From Mayamaea pseudoterrestris (taxonomy: Eukaryota; Bacillariophyta; Bacillariophyceae; Sellaphorales; Sellaphoraceae), in contig BROI01000002.1 in NCBI GenBank assembly GCA_027923505.1, positions 930,001-994,000 on the forward strand: a DNA stretch of 64,000 nucleotides, given 5' to 3'. Position numbers and translations under genes: made by a program. The notes under the pieces are model-generated. The model was not told the origin of the DNA, did no database searches, and saw nothing but the letters and a program-made list of their open reading frames with translations. Positions 20,078-31,348 of the stretch are shown piece after piece; position 1 is the first letter of the stretch; every line of letters starts with the position of its first letter.

Positions 20078-21430
20078 AACTCCAATAGCACTGGCTTTAT
20101 TGATATTACAAAGCTAGTGGTGTAGGTGTAGTTTGCCGCAGCTTTGTAGAACAGTATTCACCAAACGCAAAACAGACGATGAGGATCGCTAGTAAGCTTA
20201 TGTTCTTTCTTACTCGCGTTCCCTTCGTTCGATTACGTCGTTCCGCAGCACGGAACTTTCCCTTTTTCAAATAACAAAATGAGAGGCGAAAACGTTTCAA
20301 TAATTAGTTAACGCAAAGATGACGGCCATGGTGGAAGCGAGCTGGCTGCTGGCACCTTTTGGTGACGCGAGAGGGGGTCCCGTTAGAGTGACCAAGATTG
20401 CCGGTACGACTAGATAGCTATTTTGAATCTACCAGGTCCATCAAACTTTCCTACCAGACCAATATAATATGGAATTGGACCAACTACAAAGCATGCACTT
20501 GACCAATGAATACTATTAGCAGCTGAATTTGCTCCAGTGCAAGCATACTTTCAGAATGCAGCTACGTAGTCAGGCAGCTCATCGACGAGCGAGACACGAA
20601 CATGTCTTTTGCAAAGGCAATATCTGCCATCTTCTACTCCATCCCATTGCGCCCGCAATTCGTCCTAGGAGCATCAACACTTGCTATCAGAAGTGATCCA
20701 TCCCGAAGGTTACCAGAGCATTCTTGCGACATGTATCGCGCTTCATCCCATAAATTATGTAAGCGTTCAAGTTTCAAAAAGCAAAACTTCGCCTTGATGG
20801 AAATTTGGAGCCGATAATGACTACCTATAGTCGATGAGTGCACGGATAACCACGACACTTCAAAGCAGGTTGCACGGTAGGGCCGACATTTCGCAAATCA
20901 AGCAACGGACTATAACGACCATCATTGACCGACCACATGCCATCGACTGACTCGTAGTATGTCATGCATCATAAAACTTTAAATCCAAATTGAAGGCAAA
21001 GCATGAAGGACTGCGATAACTGCCGACTGTCACAATTTAAACGGGGCGGAGTTGATGGAACGTCGATGGATTACTTGCCCCTGAAACGTTGGAGGGACCA
21101 CTTACTACACCCGATCGTTGGCCCGTAGATCTCGGGCCGTCAGTCTTCTCGTCTCCTTGCTTTGATTCGTCTCTTTTTGAAGTTACGTCGCCGCCCCACT
21201 ATGCTGTCCCTTCTATATTAGAGCCCATCCAGCCTCTTTTATCAATAAGCAACCCACCCGGTGCTGACGTGATAGGAGGCCAAAATGTCCCTGACAACCG
21301 ATGATAGCTTACCCATCCAAAGGCGCGGCACCAATAGCAAATATTGGATCAGTCATCCGAATTGTGATGTGTTTACCTTTGATCCAAAATCCGATCGTAA
21401 ACATGGGTGCTAAATACATGCCTTCCCAAG
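20078..21430. other. intergenic, about 1.35 kb
   Basis: Lies between the UBL3 start and the BT1 stop, both on the minus strand. Only scattered short ORFs without family features; no tRNA-like fold, repeat or mobile element recognised. It probably carries the UBL3 promoter and the BT1 3' UTR. Confidence 0.45.
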
Positions 21431-23464
21431 TCACAATCTGGGACGCAAGAGGAAAAAGATCAACCCAACTGAAAGGAATGTGCTCAAGCTTGCTACTTCG
21501 ACAAGTCGGTCAAGGTTCTTCCACCCATTTTCTCGACTAATTCCCAGCGCGTTTACCAATATACCAACAATCAAACCGTTCAGTTGTCCACCAAAGTCGA
21601 TACATGAAATCAAGGAGCCATATTGAATGCCACTTGCGACCAATGTGTCCTTCTTCGGACCATTGCTGCAGACAGTCGATGATGATTTTACTGTTTCGAC
21701 GTTGTGCTCTTCTCGATTAATCGATTTTGTGACTCTTTTCTTTGCTGCCATCGGTGTCGATGAGGCAACTGTGGCTAAGACAACATCTGGCAGAAACTTC
21801 CACTCTCCGACAATATTTCCCAATGATCGAACGACCAGAACTGTCACGGCTCGCTTTACAATGGAAGACATTGTTGGAACAGTGCTTATCAAGACTAGCT
21901 GTCCGACAAGTGAAACGACTGCTGCCGCCACTGTAGTTCCAATCATGACATGATATAGGTTGTAGCGATTCCGGTTGCAACTCGTTCCGCTACGGCCATC
22001 CGCCATGCCGTGCTGGCCAAAAAGGACGCCATACGACCAGGACGCTAGCGTCAAAATTCCCATGTCAAGCACGGACAAGATTTGAATGACGACCGGGTTC
22101 GCCTCAAAAAGCTCGTATACAAAGGACGCTAAAAGGTAAGAGGCAGTCGGCATGGAGTGTCGCATAATTAAAAAGAGACCGACGCGGTAAGTCGCTGGCT
22201 GCTCCGACATGGTAACAACCATGATGGATGCCACAAATATAAAAACAACAATGGCCATGGCAGTGTACCAGATCCAGGAAAATGACGACGCAACCATGGG
22301 GCCTTGAAGTACCAAAACGATGACGCATAACTGCAAAATACATACGACTGCCTTGCCATGAAAGCGCCCCGCAAACCCTTGCGTTTGCAATTTGTTGGCA
22401 TAGGCCATTTCTTCGCCATCCATCGCATCGCATTCCGTGGAGAAGTCGTCGGACACAAGCAGCCCGTTGCAAAGCGGAGGACTCTCCTCGGTATTATCAA
22501 TAGTGGCGTCGTCGTTCGTTTCGTCCCCGACATGTGCACCAACTCGATAGTACCAAGCATAGCAGCTTCCCAATACATTCAACAAGGCTGTCGTTCCCAG
22601 TAGCCACGCTGCCATGCCCCAACTCATGCTGCTTGTTGTCGATACAGACATGAGGAGGAGCGCCACAACGTGCCCTGCCCACGAGCCAAGGCTGCGGGCT
22701 GTGGCAGCTTGCGACTGCAAGATGGATGCCGCGCTGGCGCAATTCGATAACGGAGGGTCGCCGTCGCTTGCCATGTACGTTTCATCAGTCGTTGCTGTGT
22801 CAATGGTCGCAGGCGTTGCATCGCTCGTCGCTTCCGCCGACGTGGCACAACCAGAGTCATCGTCACCATGATTGGCGCTGTCAATGTGACTCACCCGACG
22901 CACCAATTCCAGTTCGAGCAAGAATTCGGGCCAAGCCCCAGCAATCCCGCGCGCCAAGCCCGCTACAAAAAGTGTAGTGATGGAAGTCGCGAACAATGTT
23001 CCGACCAAGGCCAAGGCTTGCAGCAAGAATAATATTGGCAAGAGTAATGGAAGCTGCATTGAATTCTTGAATGTCGCAGATTGCACATTGCTGCGATTGG
23101 CATTCGAAACTGCTTGGTAGTTGTTATCGCCGCATTTGTTCCATTCATGTTGAAATTCTTGGTAGCATTGCGAAAGAATGGCATACAGCGGCTTGAGCGA
23201 GTATGGCATGAAACAAACGGCTCCATAGGCTGGCAGTAGACTTAGTGGCAGCTTGACCTGTGTATTGACTAAGTACATGAGTGCCATCATTGGAAGCGCC
23301 AGCGAAACACCAATTAAGCCAAAGAGTAGACGGATTTCAGTTGGAAGACTCCTGCTTGAATTTACTTTCTCGGTTCCTGTCGCTACCAAGGGTCGCAACT
23401 CTTGAGCATCTTCCTCCTCGTCTTGCTTCATGCATGCCGATGAAATGGGTGTCAACTCGGCCAT
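21431..23464 (-). CDS. BT1/FBT-family (folate-biopterin type) MFS transporter
   Basis: 677 aa from the ATG at 23464 (MAELTPISS); the frame upstream has no ATG. About 12 membrane helices in two halves. The first half has LPAYGAVCFMPYSLKPLYAILS, the proline/lysine-rich element typical of the family's second helix, and the C-terminus (FGGQLNGLIVGILVNALGIS) fits the last helices. Hydrophilic insertions rich in Asp, Ser and Thr separate helices around residues 235-270 and 330-360. BT1 carriers move folates, pterins or related compounds in trypanosomatids, plants and cyanobacteria; diatoms have many paralogues of unknown substrate. No plastid leader is visible. Confidence 0.84.
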   Translation of the reverse strand: MAELTPISSACMKQDEEEDAQELRPLVATGTEKVNSSRSLPTEIRLLFGLIGVSLALPMMALMYLVNTQVKLPLSLLPAYGAVCFMPYSLKPLYAILSQCYQEFQHEWNKCGDNNYQAVSNANRSNVQSATFKNSMQLPLLLPILFLLQALALVGTLFATSITTLFVAGLARGIAGAWPEFLLELELVRRVSHIDSANHGDDDSGCATSAEATSDATPATIDTATTDETYMASDGDPPLSNCASAASILQSQAATARSLGSWAGHVVALLLMSVSTTSSMSWGMAAWLLGTTALLNVLGSCYAWYYRVGAHVGDETNDDATIDNTEESPPLCNGLLVSDDFSTECDAMDGEEMAYANKLQTQGFAGRFHGKAVVCILQLCVIVLVLQGPMVASSFSWIWYTAMAIVVFIFVASIMVVTMSEQPATYRVGLFLIMRHSMPTASYLLASFVYELFEANPVVIQILSVLDMGILTLASWSYGVLFGQHGMADGRSGTSCNRNRYNLYHVMIGTTVAAAVVSLVGQLVLISTVPTMSSIVKRAVTVLVVRSLGNIVGEWKFLPDVVLATVASSTPMAAKKRVTKSINREEHNVETVKSSSTVCSNGPKKDTLVASGIQYGSLISCIDFGGQLNGLIVGILVNALGISRENGWKNLDRLVEVASLSTFLSVGLIFFLLRPRL

Positions 23465-24116
23465 GATTGGATCAAAGGTTTCTTCTTTCCTGTTTTGTAT
23501 CGACTCATGGACTTTCAACAAATCGATAAAGAGTCAGATGGCTATAACAGGATGCGAGCACTGCATTACGGAGCGTTTCGATTGTGTCGCAGCGTCTCGT
23601 CTCATCTTTTTCGTCATGGTGAAAGAGTGCGAGGAACGTGCTTCGAGAAACTGCTGTAGTCGCACCGTGACAAGCTGAGAACCGGTCCGACAAATAAACC
23701 TCGACGTCAACGAGAGGAACCATCCATCTGCATGGCTGCATGGCGCCCGAGTGACTCCACATTGTGACCTTGCTCTTTATATATATATACTCCATACATA
23801 CTGTCTATAACTTGTTTGAAGCAAAGAGCAGAAGAAGCGTTCAACGTTGTAACAGATACATTGCACTGCAGGCAAGAGGCGCACATCTTTCGCAAAGATC
23901 TTGTCGCCATCTTTTGAAAAACGTTCTTCCGAACAGTCGCTTCGAGACGCAGCTTCTATTGAAAGAACTGCTGGATTGACAGGAGGGTTTTGAAATAGAA
24001 GAAATTGATTTAATTGAAATATTATTTTGCAGAAAATTGCGCCTCGACTACTGATCTCTTATAAATCCTGAATCGGAACACGTTCAAACCTGGCGGCTTA
24101 AAACAAAAACAACATT
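23465..24116. other. divergent promoter region with TA microsatellite
   Basis: 652 nt between the BT1 gene (minus) and the kinase gene (plus). A short TATATATATATA run lies near 23778. No gene seen. Confidence 0.5.
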
Positions 24117-26595
24117 ATGGTTCCATCACAAACGAAGAATAATCAATTCGTCTCCTCCCAAGAGTCGGCAAGCACGAATCCATCCTCCTCCTATGGCGGC
24201 GGTGCCGGCGGATCATTGTTCATCGATAATGATAATTCCATGTCAAGGAGCCCGGGTTTGGGAGCAACGACGACGCAGCAACCGCCGAGTCCACAACTCT
24301 TGCCGCAATCGGCAGGCATTTTGCCGGCAAGTTTTCAGAGTCGATTGGATACGCCATGGACATTGGGATCAACGAATGGAGCGTATGCCTTGCAGTTGAT
24401 TGGATATCAGCAACAGCAAGTACAGCAGCAACAACGAGAAGTACAGGGCGGAGTCATGATTGCACCAACCGGTGACGCCACTAGCGATATAATTTCTTCA
24501 AATGCCATGTATTACAACGGATTAGAACATGCTCCCATAGCAACGCTGCATGTCGATCACAGTCAAGATAGCGGTGCATCCGTTTTACTCAATCAGAGTG
24601 GAAGTAACCACAGTGCGCCTGGAAATGTTATTGTTGCAAGCTCTACCAACGATTTAAATGGACGCGCCGCAATCATTACCAATCAGCGCAGTCTCTTTCA
24701 GGATCGCTTGTTGCGACAACCATCTTCGTGTGTCGAATCCATTCTAGCGGCAGCCTGCCAAGTCATGGCCTTTGACATTGCCGAAGTATGGTTGCGCACG
24801 GGTCCAAAGACTCATCAATTGACGAATAGTCATTTACGACCAACGGCACTTGCCGATGACGCGGAACGCCGCAGTGAATTAGTCGACGTTTACTATGGCG
24901 AAAAGAGCTCGGAGCGAACGCACCGCTTGAGTCCAGCCTTGTGCAAGCGCGCCAAGGAGGCCCAGGATGTCGTTTGGATCACGGCGCACACACCGAACGG
25001 AGCGGATGCCTTGCGATGCAGCATCTCCAACGTGCGTACGGCCGTGGCACTTCCAGTGTGTCATGAGGCGAGCAATACGAATTTGACAATACTATTCTTT
25101 AGTATACGAAGGTGAGTGCGAAACAAACGTCTTTGATGCAATGGGGAAGCGTGATTTAGAGGCAAAGTACGGGAAAGCGAGCAGAATAATGCATGCTGCG
25201 TCTCATTCCACTTTTCTTCTTTTTAGAATTCTTGTAAAGCCTCCAGCAGTCGAGTTCTTGGTTCACATGGCATTGTCCGCGGGCGTTACTTCTGTGAATT
25301 CATTGGCCGAGGACGGACTCATGGATCGGTCGCCAGGAACGCCCGAGAAATCAGCAGCAGTCATGAAACACCAACTACAACCTCCAATTTCGCATTCGGA
25401 GCATCTTCCAATGACTGCGAGTGGCGAAAATGACGGCGGCGGCATTGCAATTCGCCATCAGCGCATGGATCGATTTAGTGTCACGGGCGCGCAGCTTGAT
25501 CTTCAGTGGCGACAGCTGTTCAATGTGGAGTATCTAACAGATGGAGGAAACTCCTGGATTCATACAGCAGTCTTTAATGGCAAGCCTGTTGTGGTAAAAA
25601 CTCTCAAGCCCGAGTGCCAGGATGTGGCCGTTGCCATCAACGAGATTGAAGGCGAGCTGGCAGTCCACTCGAGGCTTAATCACCTAAATATCTGTGCATT
25701 GATTGGGGCAGGAACTACAAGTAAAGGTGTGCGCTTTGTAGTACTTGAACGATTGGACGGTGGAACGCTTACACAAATGCTTGGGTACGACACGCGCATT
25801 CGGGATCGGAGGCGGCGGTTCTGGCGCAAGAAGGTCTTTTCCTTCCTTGATATTGTTCGAATCGCAAAGTCTATTGCAGAAGCAATGATGTATTGTCACG
25901 AAGAAGCAATACCAGGGTCAGTGGTGATGCATCGAGATTTGAAGCCGGATAACATCGGTAAGTCTTAGTTGGGCAGATAGGTAATTTAGATTGATGCCCC
26001 CCTGACCTATAAAACAACCTACCCTTCTTGCAGGTTTTACTCTTGACGGAACAGTAAAAATACTTGACTTTGGTTTAGCTAAAATCATCGAGAGTGCGTC
26101 GGTTGATTCAAACGATGTGTACATGATGAGTGGCGAAACCGGCAGGTAAGGAATTCAGTTTGCTGCTTGTATCATCCTTTGATAGGGGACTTACCCCTTG
26201 GCTGGTATTATTCATATTTTAGCTTAAGATATATGGCGCCAGAAGTGGCCGACGCACTTCCATACAATTTTCGCGCCGATGTTTATTCCTTTGGAATTAT
26301 TCTTTGGGAGTTGAACGCTGGTAAGAAGCCATTCGATGGCCTGAATCGAGAACTGTTTTACGAACGTGTGGTGCACGGCGGGGAAAGACCTCCTCTCCAA
26401 CGAAAATGGTCGAAAGAACTGACAGCGCTTATGTCTGAATGCTGGGATGCTGATATGAACAACCGCCCTAGGTTCCGAGACGTCGTTACGCGGCTTGATT
26501 CGTTACTTGTTAAGGAAAAAGGTCCTGTAGCCAAAAAGAAGCAGTTTTTACCGAAGATTTCAGGTATGATTGACAGGCATTCGACATGGTTTTAA
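24117..26595 (+). CDS. GAF-like plus TKL-type protein kinase
   Basis: Four exons, 24117..25111, 25227..25957, 26034..26145 and 26223..26595 (introns 115, 76 and 77 nt, phases 2, 1, 2), give 736 aa. Residues 1-195 are low-complexity (Gln, Ser, Gly). A GAF-like sensor domain follows at about 200-350 (SILAAACQVMAFDIAEVWL; SNVRTAVALPV). The kinase domain is about 425-710: VVVKTLKPE (Lys near 452), HRDLKPDN (near 566), DFGLAK (near 586), YMAPEV, DVYSFGIILWEL and a final CWDADMNNRPRFRDVV, which is the TKL pattern. The Gly-rich loop is poor (DGGNSWIH). A GAF domain ahead of a TKL kinase is common in stramenopiles and suggests a small-molecule or light-responsive Ser/Thr kinase; ligand and target unknown. 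Confidence 0.9.
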
Positions 26596-26724
26596 CTATT
26601 AGACGTAAATGTTTGAACAAAATTTGCCAAGCTAAAGGATACTGTAAATCTTCAAATCCGTACCCTCTCATGTCGCCAATTAATTTGTATGGCTAGGCCA
26701 ACTAGCTGGTAATGACGCAAGGAA

Positions 26725-29700
26725 TCACACCTTAGTATGAGAGGACTGCTTCCAAGGCTTGTTAAACTTCAGCAGCCGATGAGATGTTGCTGCGACAAGC
26801 GTTTTGGATTTTTCATTGTTGATGTCATCAAGGACCGCCGTCGCTGTGATCATCTCTGCCTTGCGTGTACGTAGACGGTAATGCGGATTCCAACAACTCG
26901 TCTCGCACGTGTCCTGTACGCATTCCACCATTCCTTCCTTTACTAGCTCAAACAAGGTTGTTACAATGACGTTCAAGTCACAATATGACAGTGATATTGA
27001 CCATATACGATCGTCACTCTCTGCGTTCTTTGATTGCATTTTGACCAAGATATCATTAGCCGTCAAGCTTTTCTCATCGATCAGTTGCAACAAAATGGCT
27101 TTCATCCCAGCTTTGACATTCGAAGGAAGTGTGTCGAATGTATACGACATAAGATTACTTGGCTTGTCGTCGGAGCTGTGCTTGAGTAATGATTGAGGAG
27201 CGACTCGAAGTTCAGTCCACAAGTTTGAGTGGCTCATTAATTGAAGTATGGACAATGAACCGTTGTCATCGGCCACAAGAGCAGGATTGCCTTTCTTTCG
27301 GACAACGAAAGCGCTAGAATTGGCGTACATGACCACAGGAGGGGCATCTTCGTCGTCATTTGGTGCTATGAAGAGGGACTCTGCGGCACGCGCACGTTCC
27401 GAGATAGGGCGACTCGGTTTGCGTCCAGTGTTTCCAAAAATAAGATTCCGATACGATAACTTGCCAGAACCTGCACCTGTATGAAAATTGATATCCTGCA
27501 ATCCATCTGCCTTGTCTTCTGGAGCGTCGCAGCTAGCAGAGGCGGAATTCCATGTATTCATGTTGCAATACCAAGTTTCTGGAAGATCGTCAGCACTGAC
27601 ATGAGCTGGAAGCTTGCGCCACTTCTGACAACTTTCACACTGCACCCACTCAAGATTATCCGTCTCGTCCGCGACACCAGCTGTAGATTGTGCAAATGAC
27701 TCTGTCTCCATGGCTGGCTTGACTAATTCTTTTATGCGACGAGGTCGTCCACGACCACGGCGTCCCTGCGCATCAACACCTAAAGTTTCTGACATTTCAG
27801 TATTGTCACTCCTCACCTTCTTCCCAGCTATAATAGTCGTCTTCTTTTCCCTTCCTACATCTTCGGTCGTGTCGTGCGTGGATTCGGGCGACTCTCTTAT
27901 AACACTATCATTAAAACCTTCCATCACCGGAGTCTCTTCTCGCTGCTGGCCGTCAACACCAAGGGCCGTTCCGCCGATACCTGCGGCAGCATCGACCCCC
28001 ATGCGAATCCGTTGCTGTAATCGCTTACGCTTCTTTTTCTCTTTTGCAACCTGCTTAGGAGTTTGCTCGGGAGCTTCGCAACTAGCGCGTTTAGAATCCC
28101 ACAAATTGTCGCTACAGTACCATTGCTTTGGGAGAGTGCTGACCACAATCGAAGGAATAATTCGCCATTTTGAGCACAAATCGCATTGCACCCATTGACT
28201 GTCATCTTCTGACGTTTCTGATCCATCCTCTAACTCACGTCGCTTCCTTCTGCCCTTCTTGCCTTCTGGAGAGTCGATAACTAGCGGCTGCCGCGAAGTT
28301 ATCCGTTCGTTGGCCTGTTGGGCTGCGCGACGACCAGATCGCACTATAGAAGAATCAAAAGTTCCAAGTGGCTCAAATTGCGACACGGCATTACCGATTA
28401 GCTCCGAATCTTCCTTTGCATCCGCGAAGCTTTCCGAACGATCGGCAGCGGCAAGAGGAACCGGAACATGATCATGTACCATATTCAATGATGCATCACC
28501 AGATTTAACGTCGCTAGGGCTCTTAGATACAGGGGTCGTAGCTTTAAAATCGAGCAAGTGATGACGCGTTTGTGAAGGTAGCAACTGGGAACTCTTCACA
28601 GACTCGTATGATGCTTTCTTTGCAACTTGACTCTCGTCATCTGCATCGTCAGAAAATCCAGCATCTGTTCGATTGCGTTTGATACCGGCAACGGCTGCAT
28701 CAGAACCGTCGACATAATGACTTTTATCTAGCTGCTGCTCTACGATCATTATATTCGATTTGATTGTTGGAGCCGCAGAGACGACAGTGTCGTCTTTCAC
28801 CCTTTCCACTTGCTCGGTGCGCCCATCACCATTCTTTTCAACTTCTTCACCTGTTGAAACATCTCTGGCATGTAGTTTATGCGCCGGAATATGTATATGC
28901 AGTCGCTTAGCTGCTCGTTCATTGTGGTCCGGCAGCACCGTCGAATGCTCAGTCGCTGGTTGTGGCGCTGCCATAACATCGTTTGCCAACTGTTTTCCAT
29001 CAACGAAATGTCGTCCTTCCTCATCTCCTTTCATGACAAGACGCTCCAGTCCAAATTTATTGTTTGAGTCGGTTTTGATTACAGTAATCGCCGACCCAAC
29101 TGTGACCGAGTACGACGCGTTACGTGCATCATCTCTATAGCGATCAACAACACTCCCTTGCAGAAATTGGTCAGATGGTCGAAGCGCAGTTGCACCAGGT
29201 AAGTCTTTTCCGTCCTCTTTCAGCACCTTTCCTGCATTGTGTTCATGGTCCACATCACCATGCAACGCAAGCCGCGGAGCTGCTGACATAAGAGAGTCTC
29301 CTTCACTTCCTGTATATTGTGCTTCCGTCGGCGATCGCGTTATCGATGATGCGGATTGCTGCTTTGGACTTGGATGTAACGACGAATCGCCGGAACGATG
29401 CTTGGGAGGACGGCCTCGCTTCCTTTTGACCATGCCATCAGCATCGGTGTCGTCTTGCTCAAACATGGCGTCTACGAATGGCGAGTTGACACGGGCAGCG
29501 TCTCCTACCTCGCCTTCTACATACGTCGTATTCGCCACCGGCCGTGGACTCTTTGCAAAAGGCTTTGCCACGGGCTTGGAATCGCCTAGTACAGCATGTG
29601 ACTCGGCAACAGCAGCTTCTCCTTGCACTTCATCCTTCTTCTTTCGCGGAATAAACTTGTCTGCTCGAACCGAATGCTCACCATTGCCAGTATCATCAAT

Positions 29701-30438
29701 AATAACATCCTTATCTGGAAACCGCGTCACTTCCGTCGTGTTATCGTCGTAGCGAATGCGAATTTTGGAGCCCTCCTTGGAAACGGCACTAATGCGGCCG
29801 CCAAAGTAGCACCTCTTCTTCTTGTTGTCTCTCATGGTGGCAAAGCGAACCTTGACGCGGAGTCCAGGAATGACATATTTGCGCGCCTTGCGCGGAGTCA
29901 TGCCATGCTGCAGTTCGATCGTTTCTATGGAAGGATGCGGAACAGTCTTGCTTCCTGCTGCATCATGCTCATTTTCATGACTACTCTTGTTTCTAGCTTT
30001 CTTCTTTTTCTTCGTAAATGGTTGTTGTTGCTGCTGGTCGTTCGAAGAAGCTGCGGCAGCGGAAGAATGTTGCTGCTGATCTATACTCTGCATGCCTTTT
30101 TGCGCCGCAGCAGCAAAATCATAGTCTTTGGTCGACTTGAACGCTCCAACCGAAACCCCATCACCATCACCACCACCACCACCATCTTCATAAGTCGCTT
30201 CTCCCACTAAGTGCTTTTTCCGTTTTCCATCATGGTGCTTGGCAGAAGACTTCCATTTGCTCTGAATCGTATTGGCGGCAAAGTGAAGGGACGCCGACGC
30301 CGACTCTTTCTTGTGCCGCTCGTCGTCGCCTGACGAGGAATCGTTGCCCGACGAAAAGGCTGCATCCGAGTCGTCGTTATTTTGGTTCGCCGCGCTCTCC
30401 TGGAGAGACTGCTTTAGTGCCAGGCGGAGCGACGACAT
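26725..30438 (-). CDS. double CW zinc-finger, Tudor-like, AT-hook chromatin protein
   Basis: 1237 aa in one exon, starting MSSLRLALKQSLQESA. Near residues 180-250 is a Tudor-like segment (GLRVKVRFATM; GGRISAVSKEGSKIRIRYDD). AT-hooks lie near 335 (KRKRGRPPKH) and 900 (RRGRGRPRR). Two CW zinc fingers lie near 748-792 (WVQCDLCSKWRIIP ... WYCSDNLWD ... C) and 929-975 (WVQCESCQKWRKLP ... WYCNMNTWN ... C); both keep the four Cys and the Trp residues that form the cage for methylated H3K4. The C-terminal 200 residues look folded (NDILVKMQSKNAESDDR; LNVIVTTLFELVKEGMVE), like a winged-helix tail. It is probably a nuclear histone-methyl reader; enzymatic activity is not evident. The N-terminal 170 residues are low-complexity. 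Confidence 0.88.
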   Translation of the reverse strand: MSSLRLALKQSLQESAANQNNDDSDAAFSSGNDSSSGDDERHKKESASASLHFAANTIQSKWKSSAKHHDGKRKKHLVGEATYEDGGGGGDGDGVSVGAFKSTKDYDFAAAAQKGMQSIDQQQHSSAAAASSNDQQQQQPFTKKKKKARNKSSHENEHDAAGSKTVPHPSIETIELQHGMTPRKARKYVIPGLRVKVRFATMRDNKKKRCYFGGRISAVSKEGSKIRIRYDDNTTEVTRFPDKDVIIDDTGNGEHSVRADKFIPRKKKDEVQGEAAVAESHAVLGDSKPVAKPFAKSPRPVANTTYVEGEVGDAARVNSPFVDAMFEQDDTDADGMVKRKRGRPPKHRSGDSSLHPSPKQQSASSITRSPTEAQYTGSEGDSLMSAAPRLALHGDVDHEHNAGKVLKEDGKDLPGATALRPSDQFLQGSVVDRYRDDARNASYSVTVGSAITVIKTDSNNKFGLERLVMKGDEEGRHFVDGKQLANDVMAAPQPATEHSTVLPDHNERAAKRLHIHIPAHKLHARDVSTGEEVEKNGDGRTEQVERVKDDTVVSAAPTIKSNIMIVEQQLDKSHYVDGSDAAVAGIKRNRTDAGFSDDADDESQVAKKASYESVKSSQLLPSQTRHHLLDFKATTPVSKSPSDVKSGDASLNMVHDHVPVPLAAADRSESFADAKEDSELIGNAVSQFEPLGTFDSSIVRSGRRAAQQANERITSRQPLVIDSPEGKKGRRKRRELEDGSETSEDDSQWVQCDLCSKWRIIPSIVVSTLPKQWYCSDNLWDSKRASCEAPEQTPKQVAKEKKKRKRLQQRIRMGVDAAAGIGGTALGVDGQQREETPVMEGFNDSVIRESPESTHDTTEDVGREKKTTIIAGKKVRSDNTEMSETLGVDAQGRRGRGRPRRIKELVKPAMETESFAQSTAGVADETDNLEWVQCESCQKWRKLPAHVSADDLPETWYCNMNTWNSASASCDAPEDKADGLQDINFHTGAGSGKLSYRNLIFGNTGRKPSRPISERARAAESLFIAPNDDEDAPPVVMYANSSAFVVRKKGNPALVADDNGSLSILQLMSHSNLWTELRVAPQSLLKHSSDDKPSNLMSYTFDTLPSNVKAGMKAILLQLIDEKSLTANDILVKMQSKNAESDDRIWSISLSYCDLNVIVTTLFELVKEGMVECVQDTCETSCWNPHYRLRTRKAEMITATAVLDDINNEKSKTLVAATSHRLLKFNKPWKQSSHTKV

Positions 30439-30874
30439 TGTGTTGCTGGTTGGCTTTTATCGTAAAGGTGTAATACTGTAAGCGAACTAAATCTCCGCGC
30501 TAAGATTTGCAGAATGAAAAGAAGACAGCCTTTGTTACTGCTCTCGGAATTTTATATACTACTGCTGCCGCTGCTACTGCTGCTGCCTTTTGCTAATTCC
30601 AACGAAAGAAATGGCCGAGCGGCAGGGCGACTGTTGACCTGCTGCCATGGTCGTTTTCACGCGTTTCACTTTCCACCTGAAAAGTAGCACGCAAGCCAAC
30701 TCGCAACTACTTGCTCGTGACCATTCAATTCACAGTCAGTCTTGGTAAGACGTCGATACGACATGCGACTCATTCGTTCCCTTCCAAATTGGGAGCCGGC
30801 AGACAAGCGCAGCAGCAACATCATCTACTAGTATATTGTATCTCATTCTCTTTTCAAACTACTTATAAACAGCA
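30439..30874. other. divergent promoter region
   Basis: Between the CW-finger gene (minus) and SmD2 (plus). Contains a CTG/CTAC-rich low-complexity stretch near 30557-30590. The AAACAG two bases before the SmD2 ATG could be a leader splice acceptor. No gene seen. Confidence 0.5.
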
Positions 30875-31222
30875 ATGGCATCAGCAGCAGAAGAATCGGA
30901 GCACGCGACAGACCTAAAATCTGGTCCATTTTCCGTCCTCTTTAACGCCGTCAAGAACAATACGCAAATCTTGATCAACGTTCGAAACAATCACAAGCTG
31001 CTCGCACGCGTCAAGGCGTATGATCGTCATTTCAATTTGCTGCTCGAAGATGTGAAAGAAATGTGGACGGATGTTAGCAAGGGAGGCAAGGGCCGAACCC
31101 GCAATACTGCTGTCAATAAGGATCGCTACGTGAGCAAAATGTTTCTGCGCGGCGATTCCGTCATTTTAATTGTTTCCAATCCAGCGGCAGTCGCACAAGG
31201 CGCCAAGGACACGAATCAATAG
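30875..31222 (+). CDS. SNRPD2: small nuclear ribonucleoprotein Sm D2
   Basis: 115 aa, the normal length for SmD2. Core spliceosomal Sm-ring subunit of U1, U2, U4 and U5 snRNPs. The Sm1 motif is seen in [37 protein letters not shown], and Sm2 in [17 protein letters not shown], where the RGDSVI ending is diagnostic of D2. The lysine/glycine-rich insertion ([10 protein letters not shown]) between the motifs is also typical. It converges on YJU2, another splicing factor, with 126 nt between stops. Confidence 0.97.
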   Translation: MASAAEESEHATDLKSGPFSVLFNAVKNNTQILINVRNNHKLLARVKAYDRHFNLLLEDVKEMWTDVSKGGKGRTRNTAVNKDRYVSKMFLRGDSVILIVSNPAAVAQGAKDTNQ

Positions 31223-31348
31223 AATCTTATAAATCATAAAAAGTTGGTTACAAAGAATTATATTTCGCGTCTGCTTTAAATATGTAGTCCGGGCTTAAGG
31301 CATGGAGTATGGAGTGACCGAAACGCAATTTGTCGTCGCCCAATTGCG

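Noticed and set aside
20602-20817. 71-codon plus ORF in the 1.35-kb gap
   Set aside because: No domain or splice support.
23774-23792. TATATATATATA run as a TATA promoter
   Set aside because: Simple microsatellite; not placed consistently relative to either start codon.
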